A DNA stretch of 64,000 nt from CALHVR01 sp963528625 (lineage in GTDB: Bacteria > Fusobacteriota > Fusobacteriia > Fusobacteriales > Leptotrichiaceae), in contig CAURVQ010000004.1 in assembly GCA_963528625.1 (NCBI GenBank), positions 15,094 to 79,093 on the forward strand, read 5' to 3'. The notes below the pieces were generated by a model, which was not told the origin of the DNA, ran no database searches, and saw only the letters and a list, made by a program, of their open reading frames with translations. The position numbers and the translations under genes were made by a program. Below are positions 8,520-17,424 of this stretch, one piece after another; position 1 is the stretch's first letter; every line of letters begins with the position of its first letter.

Positions 8520-9230
8520 TTAGTTTATTTTACTATTATCTATAAGTTCTTCTACCGTTCCTTTTCTCAATATATTTTTATCTGTCAATCCCGGAATACC
8601 ATAAACTCTACCTCTACTAGAATATTGCCACATTATCCATCTACTATTTTCTTCTAATTTAGGAATAAACTTCATATCTGTTATCCAAATTGGATTATCT
8701 AAAAATTCTCCTTTTATAAAAGCATTATATGTCTTATAATTTACATATAATATAACTCTTTTTTTATAATGTGACTCTAATTTATCTATCATTCTTTGTA
8801 ATTCTTTATTTACTTTAATTTTTTTATGTTTTGTTGATATTTCTACATCAATTATCGGAGGTAATGTTTTATCTGATACAGGAACTTTACTTATATAGTA
8901 TTCAGCTTGTGATTCTCCTGAGCTTCTCATACTGAAAAAATGATATGCTCCAACGACAAATCCGTTTATTCTCGCATTATTCCAATTATAAAAAAAATCT
9001 GTATCTAAAAAATCTTTTCCTTCTGTTGCTTTCATTATAATAAATTTATATTTTTGATTTACTTTTTTCCAGTTTATTCTTATTTGATGATGTGAAACAT
9101 CCAATCCTTCCACTCTATAAAAGATTTTTGATATTACATCATTATGATATAAATATCCTGAAAATTCTAATATTAAAGCTAAAGAACCTATTAATAAAAG
9201 AAAAAATAATATTTTAAAAAATTTACGCAT
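8520..9230 (-). CDS. Membrane-anchored GH25 family lysozyme
   Basis: A 236-residue peptidoglycan muramidase with one N-terminal membrane helix or uncleaved signal (residues 5-25). The GH25 domain then shows GLDVSHHQIRINW near residue 42, the mid-domain acidic pair in PPIIDVEIS near residue 125, and the terminal WQYSSRGRVYGIPG, where the family normally has a D near the end. The catalytic Asp and Glu positions appear kept. Probable cell-wall remodelling in the periplasm. It follows serS with a 56-base gap. Confidence 0.87.
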   Translation of the reverse strand: MRKFFKILFFLLLIGSLALILEFSGYLYHNDVISKIFYRVEGLDVSHHQIRINWKKVNQKYKFIIMKATEGKDFLDTDFFYNWNNARINGFVVGAYHFFSMRSSGESQAEYYISKVPVSDKTLPPIIDVEISTKHKKIKVNKELQRMIDKLESHYKKRVILYVNYKTYNAFIKGEFLDNPIWITDMKFIPKLEENSRWIMWQYSSRGRVYGIPGLTDKNILRKGTVEELIDNSKIN

Positions 9231-9286
9231 TTTTTCTCCTTCTATATTGATTTTTATTAGCTTTTAGTAAAATAATGAAAATATTA

Positions 9287-10558
9287 TTATTTTATAACTG
9301 TTTTTCCTCCCATATAAGGAACTAATACTTCTGGCACTTTAATAGTACCGTCTTCCTGTTGATAATTTTCCATTATTGCTAATAATGTTCTTCCAACTGC
9401 TAGTCCTGATCCGTTCAATGTGTGAACAAAGTGACTTTTACCTGTTTCTTTATCTCTATATTTTATCATTGCTCTTCTTGCTTGGAAATCTTCCGTATTT
9501 GAACACGAAGAAATTTCTCTATATTTATTTTGGCTTGGTACCCAAACTTCTAAATCATAAGTTTTTGCAGCACTAAATCCTATATCTCCACTACATAAAG
9601 CTAAAACTCTATACGGTAACTCTAATTTTTGTAAGATTCTTTCAGCATTATTTACCATTTTTTCTAATTCTTCATATGAATTACTTGGATGAGCAATTTT
9701 AACCATTTCAACTTTATTAAATTGATGTTGTCTTATTAATCCTTTTAAGTCTTTTCCACCTGATCCTGCTTCTTTTCTAAAACAAGCTGTAAATCCACAA
9801 TAATATTTAGGTAATTCTTCTTCTGTTAATATTTCTCCATTATGTAAGTTAGTTAATGTTACTTCTGCAGTTGGAATTAAATACATTTCCTCTCCATCAA
9901 TTTTATACGCATCATCTGCAAATTTTGGTAACTGTCCTGTTCCTAACATCATTTCTTTTCTAACTAATTGTGGTGTTAATATTTCTTCATAACCATGCTC
10001 TTCAGTATGAGTATCTAACATAAAACTGATTAAAGCTCTTTCTAATTTAGCTGCATCTTTTTTAGAAACAGTAAATCTTGAACCACCTAATTTTGTTCCT
10101 CTTTCAAAATCTAAAATCCCTAATTCTATTCCTAATTCATCATGTGATTTTATTTCAAAATTAAATTTTCTAGGTTCTCCCCATTTTCTTACTTCTACAT
10201 TGTCGTCTTCATCTTTTCCAATTGGAGTTGTTTCGTGTAATTTATTTGGAATTGTTTGAGCAAAATATAATTGTTTTTCATCAATTTCATTCACTTTTTG
10301 ATCTAATTCTTTTATTTTAGCACTAACTTCTCCCATTCTTGTCATTAACTCTGTTGTATCTTGCCCTTCTTTTTTATATTTTCCAATTAAAGAACTTGAC
10401 TCATTTCTTTCTTTTTTTAATAATTCTACTTCTTGTAAAATTTCTCTTCTTTCTTCGTCAAGTTTTAAAAATCCATCTAAGTCATAATCGCTATTTCTAT
10501 TTTTTAAATACTCTCTCACTTTGTCTGCGTTTTCTCTAATATATCTCATTTCTAACAT
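9287..10558 (-). CDS. serS: Seryl-tRNA synthetase
   Basis: A class II synthetase of 423 residues that charges tRNA-Ser. An N-terminal antiparallel coiled-coil arm (about residues 25-100, rich in E and K) is followed by the catalytic core with motif 2 (FRKEAGSGGKDLKGLIRQHQF) and motif 3 (LNGSGLAVGRTLLAIMENYQ). The ATG at 10558 has AGAGGA about 10 bases upstream. An in-frame GTG at 10567 is the alternative. No T-box lies in the 30-base gap before it. Confidence 0.95.
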   Translation of the reverse strand: MLEMRYIRENADKVREYLKNRNSDYDLDGFLKLDEERREILQEVELLKKERNESSSLIGKYKKEGQDTTELMTRMGEVSAKIKELDQKVNEIDEKQLYFAQTIPNKLHETTPIGKDEDDNVEVRKWGEPRKFNFEIKSHDELGIELGILDFERGTKLGGSRFTVSKKDAAKLERALISFMLDTHTEEHGYEEILTPQLVRKEMMLGTGQLPKFADDAYKIDGEEMYLIPTAEVTLTNLHNGEILTEEELPKYYCGFTACFRKEAGSGGKDLKGLIRQHQFNKVEMVKIAHPSNSYEELEKMVNNAERILQKLELPYRVLALCSGDIGFSAAKTYDLEVWVPSQNKYREISSCSNTEDFQARRAMIKYRDKETGKSHFVHTLNGSGLAVGRTLLAIMENYQQEDGTIKVPEVLVPYMGGKTVIK

Positions 10559-10597
10559 TATTAACACTTCCTCTCATTAACTTTGCAGTATTCATCT

Positions 10598-11353
10598 TTA
10601 TTTTAAAAACTCAAATAATAAAATTTTACTTTTTGATATTTCCCTATTTTCATAATATTTTTCATCTTTAAAATTTAATTTACTTGTATTCATTACATCG
10701 TATTTTTCTACTATTTCATCATACATATTATTATATATTTTTACATATAATTTATCAACTTTATTTTCTATAAAATTTTGTATTTCACTTTTAGAATTAT
10801 AATCTAAATAAATATTTTCAGATTTTACAAAATAATTTATTATATTTTTCACAATTTCTTTAATAATTTCACAATTTTTATTAAAACTTTTACCGTTCAA
10901 TTCATATACCTTTTCAATCACTTTTTCTGTAAAATATGTTTTTACTAATTTATTACAATCTTGGGAAATTAACGATATATTATATAAAATTCTAAAAAAT
11001 TCATGTCTATCTCTTAATAACAATTCATTTCCTAATTTCACACTATGTACTTTATCTTGATTAATTAAAGCTCGTCTAAAACTTTCTATCAATTTACTTT
11101 TTTCAAATTTAGACATTCTATCTAGTTTTTTATCTTTTTCAACATAAGTTTTTTCAAATTCGCTAGTCAATATTTTTAATATATTCTCATCTTTTTTTTC
11201 AAAATATAAATTTGCTAATTCTATTATAAAACTTGGATCTCTCTTTTCAATTTCATAATCTTTATTTATTAAAAAATATTTTCTTTTTTCAAATTTATTT
11301 TTATATTTTTTAATAAATTCTACTATATTATTGATATTTTCAACTTTTTCCAA
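10598..11353 (-). CDS. Hypothetical protein, 251 residues
   Basis: Not recognised. A soluble, lysine- and glutamate-rich, probably all-helical protein without signal peptide or membrane segment. It starts at TTG with GGAGGG six bases upstream, which fixes the start. It sits between whiA and serS on the same strand with short gaps, so it is probably co-transcribed with them. No catalytic motif is visible. Confidence 0.7.
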   Translation of the reverse strand: MEKVENINNIVEFIKKYKNKFEKRKYFLINKDYEIEKRDPSFIIELANLYFEKKDENILKILTSEFEKTYVEKDKKLDRMSKFEKSKLIESFRRALINQDKVHSVKLGNELLLRDRHEFFRILYNISLISQDCNKLVKTYFTEKVIEKVYELNGKSFNKNCEIIKEIVKNIINYFVKSENIYLDYNSKSEIQNFIENKVDKLYVKIYNNMYDEIVEKYDVMNTSKLNFKDEKYYENREISKSKILLFEFLK

Positions 11354-11440
11354 TACATTCCCTCCTTTTCATTCTTTAATTTATTATATTTTACTCTAAT
11401 TTTTAAATAATTTCAAATTTCATTTTTAATACTAATATTT

Positions 11441-12343
11441 TTATTCATTTTCTATTAACGAATTATATAATTCTTCTAGCCGTCTAAATCTATTTCTTAT
11501 CCCTGATTTTGATACATTTAAAATGTCAGCTAATTCTTGTAGTGAAGCTTCATCATTTTCCAGCCTTGCCTCTGCTGTTTCTCTCAATACATCACTCAAC
11601 TTTGATAATCCTATTTTTTTATCAATCTCCTGAATCATATTTATATGTCGCTCCGAAGTTGTAAATTTTTTTGCTTCATTTGCTATTTCCCAATTCATCG
11701 TCCTATTAATTTTATTTCGTATTTCTTTATTTATCGTAACTTCCTCAAATTTAAAAAAAGAATTTACAGCTCCTATCATAAAAACAATATCAAGTATATC
11801 TTCTGAATTTCTCAAATATACCAATTTTTTATCTTTTTTTTCTGTTAAAAACACTTTTTTATTTTGTTTCAAAAAAATATTATATAAAAATTGAGCTGAT
11901 TCTTCCGTATCAATAAAAAAATCTAATGCATACCCTTTTTCCGGTGTTTTTATGTAACCTGCATTTAAAAAAAATCCTCGAACAATCGCTGATATTTCTT
12001 CATCTTTTATTTCTTTTAACTTTTTATATTTTTTTATTTCATTTAATAAATTTTTATATTCTTTTTTTTCACTTTCTTTAGGTATTAAAATTACTTCGTA
12101 TATTTTATTAAGATTTAATTTATTGCTTTTCAAATATTTTAATTGTATTTGAATATTTGTTATTTTTTTCAAATTAAAATAAACTCTTTTAGCCAAAATA
12201 ATATTTTCTGTACTTAAATGTATTTTATTTTTTTTCAATATATCTTTAGTGCTAAATATCCCGAACAATTCAGCCATTATTAAATTTTTATCATTATTTT
12301 CAACACTCAAAATTTCTCTTTTTAAATTAGCTGAATACGACAT
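11441..12343 (-). CDS. whiA: WhiA-type DNA-binding protein
   Basis: A 300-residue homologue of WhiA, the sporulation/cell-division regulator known mainly from Gram-positive bacteria. An N-terminal LAGLIDADG-like part (with IVRGFFLNAGYI in mid-protein) is followed by the C-terminal helix-turn-helix block with RLENDEASLQELADILNVSK and SGIRNRFRRLEELY. AGGAGAAAAAAATG supports the start. Its role outside Gram-positives is uncertain; in Bacillus it affects division and chromosome segregation. Confidence 0.88.
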   Translation of the reverse strand: MSYSANLKREILSVENNDKNLIMAELFGIFSTKDILKKNKIHLSTENIILAKRVYFNLKKITNIQIQLKYLKSNKLNLNKIYEVILIPKESEKKEYKNLLNEIKKYKKLKEIKDEEISAIVRGFFLNAGYIKTPEKGYALDFFIDTEESAQFLYNIFLKQNKKVFLTEKKDKKLVYLRNSEDILDIVFMIGAVNSFFKFEEVTINKEIRNKINRTMNWEIANEAKKFTTSERHINMIQEIDKKIGLSKLSDVLRETAEARLENDEASLQELADILNVSKSGIRNRFRRLEELYNSLIENE

Positions 12344-12475
12344 TTTTTTCTCCTATTTTTTTATTTTTTTCTATTATATCAAATTATTTTAAGAAAATAA
12401 ACTTACTTTACAACTATTTTCTAATTATTTCCTTTATTACGCAATATTTTTAAATCTAATTACAAAAATAGATTT

Positions 12476-12685
12476 CTATTTTAATTCATCTCTTCCACCT
12501 TCAAAAAATGGATTACATCTCAATATTCTTAAAAAACCTTTCCATCCACCTTTAAAAATACCATATTTTTTTATAGCTTGTTTTGTATATTCAGAACAAG
12601 TTGGAGTATAACGACACATTTTAGGTAAATATTTTCTTGATATTTTTTGATAAATCTCAATTATAAATATAGCAATTTTTTTCAT
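12476..12685 (-). CDS. yidD: Membrane protein insertion efficiency factor YidD
   Basis: A 69-residue peripheral membrane protein with the full family signature CRYTPTCSEYTKQAI and the closing RILRCNPFFEGGRD. The N-terminal amphipathic stretch is typical. YidD helps YidC-dependent insertion and is often near yidC and rnpA, which are not seen here. No strong ribosome site precedes its ATG. It may be translated in coupling with the small membrane gene 34 bases upstream. Confidence 0.92.
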   Translation of the reverse strand: MKKIAIFIIEIYQKISRKYLPKMCRYTPTCSEYTKQAIKKYGIFKGGWKGFLRILRCNPFFEGGRDELK

Positions 12686-12719
12686 ATTTTTTTAAATAAG
12701 CATATTCAAAATATTATTT

Positions 12720-12872
12720 TTAATCATATACTTTTAAAATAATACTCAAACTAACTAATAATAAAATTACAGAAATTATCAAACAACCACAACCACTCAA
12801 ACAAAAAAATAATTTCCTACCATATATAACTAATATGATAAATCCTATTATTAAAATTATTGATATGCTCAT
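12720..12872 (-). CDS. Small membrane protein, 50 residues, Cys-rich centre
   Basis: A short reading frame starting at ATG 12872 with GGGAG five bases upstream. The product is almost entirely hydrophobic: helix 1 (ISIILIIGFIILVIY), a short loop, FFCLSGCGCL, then helix 2 ending LKVYD. The centre has three closely spaced cysteines (CLSGCGC). It lies between yaaA and yidD on the same strand. Not recognised. The good ribosome site and uninterrupted two-helix composition argue that it is real. Confidence 0.6.
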   Translation of the reverse strand: MSISIILIIGFIILVIYGRKLFFCLSGCGCLIISVILLLVSLSIILKVYD

Positions 12873-12932
12873 TTTTCTCCCTTCTTCTTTTTTTCATTTT
12901 TACTTTAATATTATACCACAAATAAAAATATT

Positions 12933-13655
12933 TTACTCTTTCTTTACGTAAACATATTTTCTAGCTTTTGATTTTTTCTCATCATACTTATAACCATTTA
13001 AAGTTATATTTTTTAATTTTTCAACATCAGTAATTCTATTTTTTATAATATAATTTACAGTAAATCCTCTCATTTTTTTAGAATTTGTACTTATCTGTTT
13101 CAATTTATTATCTTTCTCATCAAAAAATTCAAAATCATAAATATTATCTAATTTTAAAATTTTGGAATACTCTTTAGATGAAAGATTAATTATTACATCT
13201 TCATTTTCAAAATATTTATTTACTTTTTCACGCCAAACTTCATACAAAGAATTACTTTCAAATATAGAATTTACCATATCAAGACGATATTCTTTTATTT
13301 CTGAAAATGGTGTTAAAATTCCATATAACGCACTTAAAATTACAAGGTGATTTTCTGCAAACTCCAAATCCTCATCATTAAAACTATTCGCATCTATTGA
13401 TTTAAAAGCAATTCCTGTGTAACTTGCCAACGCATGTCCTTTAATTTCATTATCATAATTTTTATAAAATTCCAATATTTTTTCTGCTAATTCTTTTTTC
13501 AACTTAAACTTTTTTTCAATTTCTTCTATTGAAAATTCAACTATTTTTTCTACAATTTTATTTGTTATTTCTTGAAATTTATTTTTTTTAATTTTCTCTA
13601 TTTCACAAAAAGTTTTTATTTTTTTTGTTTTACTCGGTGCTATAATTATTTTCAT
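12933..13655 (-). CDS. yaaA: YaaA family peroxide-stress protein (DUF328)
   Basis: A 240-residue cytoplasmic protein of the YaaA/UPF0246 family, which in E. coli limits free iron during peroxide stress. It has the N-terminal IIAPSKTKK, ASYTGIAFKSIDA in the middle, and the hallmark HLVILSALYGILTPFSEIKEYRLDM near residue 110. AAGGAGAAAAATG marks the start. The gene stands alone between small membrane genes. Confidence 0.87.
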   Translation of the reverse strand: MKIIIAPSKTKKIKTFCEIEKIKKNKFQEITNKIVEKIVEFSIEEIEKKFKLKKELAEKILEFYKNYDNEIKGHALASYTGIAFKSIDANSFNDEDLEFAENHLVILSALYGILTPFSEIKEYRLDMVNSIFESNSLYEVWREKVNKYFENEDVIINLSSKEYSKILKLDNIYDFEFFDEKDNKLKQISTNSKKMRGFTVNYIIKNRITDVEKLKNITLNGYKYDEKKSKARKYVYVKKE

Positions 13656-13743
13656 TTTTCTCCTTTTTTAAATAATATTTTACATTATAATCTATATTAA
13701 AAAATGCGTCAATATACTTTTATTCCAATAATTTTTTTGTAAC

Positions 13744-13790
13744 AAAAAAACAGTTTACTTTAAATATAGTACCCTATATTTTTTCAACTG
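13744..13790 (-). terminator. Terminator after the MliC-like gene
   Basis: Minus-strand CAGTT (13790-13786) pairs with AACTG (13755-13751) around an inner AAATATAG/CTATATTT stem, followed by TTTTTTT. It lies about 25 bases after the stop codon at 13814. Confidence 0.7.
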
Positions 13791-13813
13791 CTTTTCTTGA
13801 ATTTAATTACTTA

Positions 13814-14143
13814 TTATTTTACTATTCTACAGCTTATATCTCCACCACCAAAGTTTACGATTGCTTCTCCTGCTTTTGAATGGAATGATGTTGTGCTACT
13901 TCCGTTCATTCCTTCATAATAAGCTCCACTTGCTGCAGATGTTCTTGACATATTAAATTCATATCCACCTGTCATTACTTTAACTGTTCCTTTTTCTGGC
14001 ATATAATCTGCTCTTATATTTATCCCGTTCTCACAAGTATAATTTTCCGAAACAGTTCCTGACATTTTAGTCCCCATTGTTGAACAACTTACGAATGCTA
14101 AAGCTCCTACTAACATTCCTAATACTTTTTTGTTGATTTTCAT
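13814..14143 (-). CDS. MliC-like lysozyme-inhibitor lipoprotein
   Basis: A 109-residue lipoprotein: signal peptide with lipobox FVSC (Cys about 20), then a small all-beta domain. It has the MliC/PliC pattern YTCENGINI, a central SAASGAYYEG matching the ASGARY loop that blocks the lysozyme active site, and a final Cys (DISCRIVK) that can bond with the first domain Cys. Expected to protect the cell wall from C-type lysozymes in the periplasm. Strong AGGAG ribosome site; monocistronic with its own terminator. Confidence 0.78.
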   Translation of the reverse strand: MKINKKVLGMLVGALAFVSCSTMGTKMSGTVSENYTCENGINIRADYMPEKGTVKVMTGGYEFNMSRTSAASGAYYEGMNGSSTTSFHSKAGEAIVNFGGGDISCRIVK

Positions 14144-14271
14144 CTAAATCCACTCCTATAAATAATTTTTTGTTAATTGAAGAATACAAAAATATTTTTT
14201 ACTCTTCTCTTTAACAGATGTAATTTACACTCTTTACATTAAAGAAAAATGAGAGAAATTATTTTTTATTT

Positions 14272-15024
14272 TTATACTATAATTATATCTATCAAACCAT
14301 TGCTTTCAGCAATCTTTTTTAAATTTTCCATATATTCCTGACTAGGTGTATATGCTTGTAATATTTCTTTTCTTACTCCATATTGTCTATATTTTATTAA
14401 TTTATATTTTATATTTTTATTAAATTTGGCAATTAATTTACTTATATCATCAACCATTTTTTCATTATTCAATATTTCAGGAACAATTACAGTTCTAACT
14501 TCATAAATTTTATCTATTTGTACTAAATATTCAAAATTTCTTAAAACTAATTCATTGGAAATTCCTGTCATTAATTCATGATCTTCTTTTGTATATGCCT
14601 TAATGTCTAGCATCATTTTATCCATAACTTGTAATAACTCTTTTTTATCTTCTGTCCACATTGGAATTAAACCATTACTATCTACAAAACATGTCATGTG
14701 TGGCCATTTTGCTTTCACAGCTTTAAATATTTCTGTCAAAAATTTCCATTGTAAAGTACATTCACCACCAGAAACCGTTATTCCTTGAATAAATGTAGCA
14801 ACTTTATCTATTTCATTAATTACATCTTCAACTGTCATAACTAATAAACTTTCGTTATATATTTTCTTATATTCATCTACATTATGTAAATCATAAATTG
14901 GTATAGTTTCAGGATTATGACAATATAGACAATCAAATTTACAGCCTTGAAAAAATATTGACAGTCTGTTACCCGGACCGTCAACATTACTAAAAGGAAT
15001 TATTTTATTTATAATACCTTTCAT
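14272..15024 (-). CDS. Radical SAM activase of a glycyl radical enzyme, YjjW-like
   Basis: A 250-residue radical SAM protein with the cluster motif CKFDCLYC (C-x3-C-x2-C, near residue 29) and glycine-rich SAM-binding TVSGGE. It resembles pyruvate-formate-lyase-type activases and should install the glycyl radical on the upstream-encoded YjjI-type enzyme. It lacks the ferredoxin insert (extra CxxC clusters) of E. coli YjjW. Its ATG overlaps the partner's stop codon (TAATG), so the two are made together. Confidence 0.85.
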   Translation of the reverse strand: MKGIINKIIPFSNVDGPGNRLSIFFQGCKFDCLYCHNPETIPIYDLHNVDEYKKIYNESLLVMTVEDVINEIDKVATFIQGITVSGGECTLQWKFLTEIFKAVKAKWPHMTCFVDSNGLIPMWTEDKKELLQVMDKMMLDIKAYTKEDHELMTGISNELVLRNFEYLVQIDKIYEVRTVIVPEILNNEKMVDDISKLIAKFNKNIKYKLIKYRQYGVRKEILQAYTPSQEYMENLKKIAESNGLIDIIIV

Positions 15025-16541
15025 TATTCATTTCCTCTTACTTTTCTTTCTAATATTTTAGAATTTTCTCTTGCTCCTAACCCAAATACTACTGTTTGTT
15101 GAATAACTTGCTCATTTCTAAATAATTTTTCCATTTCTGATTTTTTCACTAAATATCCTGTTATTCTAATTACATCAGCATCTGTTGAATATACTGAGAA
15201 ATATCTCATTCCTTCTTTAAATGCTCCTTTTATAATATCTAAAATTGAAGCTGGATTTTTTGAAGCCATTTCATCAAATGGGAATATATCTCCAATTCCT
15301 GATTTGAAATATGGATGGAATCTTGCTGTTTGTTTAATATGATCTGGCAAGCAAGGTTCATCTCCTATTGGTATTCTACATCCTGGACTTATACCTGCAT
15401 CTGTATCAATTCCTACTTGAGCGTGTAGCACATAATGATCGTCTGTTATTTCACAATATTTTGTTTTATAACTATGAACTAAATCTTGTAAAGTTTTTAT
15501 AATTTTTTCTCCTAAATCATCTGCATATTTATCCCAACCAAATTTACCTTCTTTTGAATCTGAATCTGCTTTACCTACTAATTTATTTACACATTCTGCA
15601 AGTCCTACAACTCCAAACATTCCACTAAATCTATCTCTATGAATTAATCCTTCTTTTGCTAAGAAACTTGAATCAAAGAATCCACTTTCTTCCACTAAAA
15701 ATGCTACTCTTTTATCCATATAACTTGTCATTCTTTTTACTGCTTCAGGTAATGCATATTCAAAGAATTCTTTTTCATCTTTAGCAATTAAAGCTAATTT
15801 TGCTAAATTTAACCTAGTTAAAGTATAAGCTCCTCCTCCAATACTTAATCCATTATAACAACTTGCTATTGCATAGTCTTTATTGTTGAAATCTTTTTGG
15901 AACATTTGATAATTTGAGAAACTAGGTTTTGCTACTTTCAAACTCGTTTCAATACATTGTATTGCAAAATCATCAGGTGTAATTTCTTCGTCGTATTTCA
16001 ATGTCAAATTTGGAGTCATTGTATCTAACTCAACTGTTGCTTTTAGTATCAATTCTCCTGCTTTTGTTTTTTTAGGCCCTAAATTTGCGTGACAGAAAGA
16101 ATCTGTTATTATTCTATCTATTTGTAATAAGAATAGTTTTATAGCTTTATACGCTTCTTCCTCTGAAACTTTTTCAACATAAGGCTCTAATAAATAATCA
16201 ATATTCCCAATATAAACTGGATATGAAGTTATTGATGGTACATGGTTATACAAAATTAATAAATTTGTTGTAGCTTCCCATATATCATTTGCTGGCTTTA
16301 ACTCTAGAAATTTACTTCCTTGTTTCATAAATTTTTCATAATCTGGAGTTATGTATCTTGCTCTATAAGGTGCATTCCCTTCAAACAAGTCACAAATTAT
16401 CCCATTATCTCTAAATTCTTGTATTTCAGGTGTTATTCCTAAAACATCTAATGTTGATTCAGCAGCTCCAGCTAACTGTCTTAATTTTTGATCATAAGTC
16501 AAAACATTATTTTTTATGATCGATAAAATTTGGTTTGACAT
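15024..16541 (-). CDS. yjjI: YjjI-type glycyl radical enzyme
   Basis: A 505-residue member of the YjjI (DUF3029) branch of glycyl radical enzymes, shorter than pyruvate formate-lyase. The radical-site motif is RITGYLVKKSE near residue 465, with Gly as the presumed radical carrier. A mid-protein Cys within EPCLPDH or the preceding CRIP segment is a candidate thiyl residue. The substrate is unknown for the family. The ATG at 16541 is chosen because GGAGG stands five bases upstream; an in-frame upstream start at 16553 would contain that site. It forms an operon with its activase, consistent with anaerobic life. Confidence 0.85.
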   Translation of the reverse strand: MSNQILSIIKNNVLTYDQKLRQLAGAAESTLDVLGITPEIQEFRDNGIICDLFEGNAPYRARYITPDYEKFMKQGSKFLELKPANDIWEATTNLLILYNHVPSITSYPVYIGNIDYLLEPYVEKVSEEEAYKAIKLFLLQIDRIITDSFCHANLGPKKTKAGELILKATVELDTMTPNLTLKYDEEITPDDFAIQCIETSLKVAKPSFSNYQMFQKDFNNKDYAIASCYNGLSIGGGAYTLTRLNLAKLALIAKDEKEFFEYALPEAVKRMTSYMDKRVAFLVEESGFFDSSFLAKEGLIHRDRFSGMFGVVGLAECVNKLVGKADSDSKEGKFGWDKYADDLGEKIIKTLQDLVHSYKTKYCEITDDHYVLHAQVGIDTDAGISPGCRIPIGDEPCLPDHIKQTARFHPYFKSGIGDIFPFDEMASKNPASILDIIKGAFKEGMRYFSVYSTDADVIRITGYLVKKSEMEKLFRNEQVIQQTVVFGLGARENSKILERKVRGNE

Positions 16542-16713
16542 AAATACCTCCATTTTTATTCTAAAAATACAAATAAAAAGCTAATATCAACTTTTTTTAT
16601 ATTTTATATCAATTATAATTTTCTATTATTTCATTATAAATCTACCACATTTTTTTCAAATATGCAAATTATTTAAGTGTATTTACAAAAACATTTTCTC
16701 TCTTTATTTTTGT

Positions 16714-17412
16714 TTATTTTTTCTTTTTGGCTTTTCTAAATTTCCATGGTTCTACATAACCTTTTTTAGAAAACAATCCCAACTTATTTTTCATAGCATT
16801 TTCTTGTAATAATCGTGATCTTTCGTTATTTTTATCATATTGTTCATAATACCAAACATAGCCATCTCTTAATAATTCTTCATTTATATTTCGTCCATCA
16901 ACATATAATATTCCAACACTTCTCCCATATCTATCTTTAGACTTTATATCAATTTCTATCGTTTTATTAGACACATAATTCATTAATGCTTTTTTACTTT
17001 CATATCCAAAATCTTGATCTTTTTCCGGAGCATCAATACCGTAAAGTCTAACTTTTATTAAATCTCCATCCAAAACATTATTTTTTAATTTTTTTACTGA
17101 AATAGTATCTCCATCACTAACTTTTATAACTTTATACTTTATTTTTTCATTTGATTTATTTATCTCTATTTCATTTTCATCATTTTCATTTTTTTCAAAT
17201 GAAATTTTATTTGTATTTTCTATTTTTTCTTTAATTGTATCATTTAAAACATTTATATATTTAGTATCAACTTTAAATACTTTCCCTAAAACTTTTACAT
17301 TTAACCCTAAAGTTAGTCCTACAACAATTCCAACTATAGGCAAAATAATTTTAAAAATTCTCTTAGATAACCTTTTTGATTTATTACTTCTTTTTTTTCT
17401 TTTCTTTGCCAT
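16714..17412 (-). CDS. Membrane-anchored thermonuclease (SNase) family nuclease
   Basis: A 232-residue protein. It has a basic N-terminus, one membrane helix (residues 22-45), a charged linker, and a staphylococcal-nuclease domain: SDGDTISV, IKVRLYGIDAPE, KDRYGRSVGIL and NEELLRDGYVWYY. The Arg, Glu and Arg of the active site and the calcium-binding Asp residues are present, so it should be active on DNA or RNA outside the inner membrane. It follows alr with a 12-base gap, its ribosome site (GTGAGGAA) beginning at the alr stop. Confidence 0.9.
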   Translation of the reverse strand: MAKKRKKRSNKSKRLSKRIFKIILPIVGIVVGLTLGLNVKVLGKVFKVDTKYINVLNDTIKEKIENTNKISFEKNENDENEIEINKSNEKIKYKVIKVSDGDTISVKKLKNNVLDGDLIKVRLYGIDAPEKDQDFGYESKKALMNYVSNKTIEIDIKSKDRYGRSVGILYVDGRNINEELLRDGYVWYYEQYDKNNERSRLLQENAMKNKLGLFSKKGYVEPWKFRKAKKKK

Positions 17413-17424
17413 ACTTTTTCCTCA

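Noticed and set aside
10559..10597. T-box riboswitch before serS
   Set aside because: Only about 30 bases separate serS from the upstream gene, with no T-box sequence.
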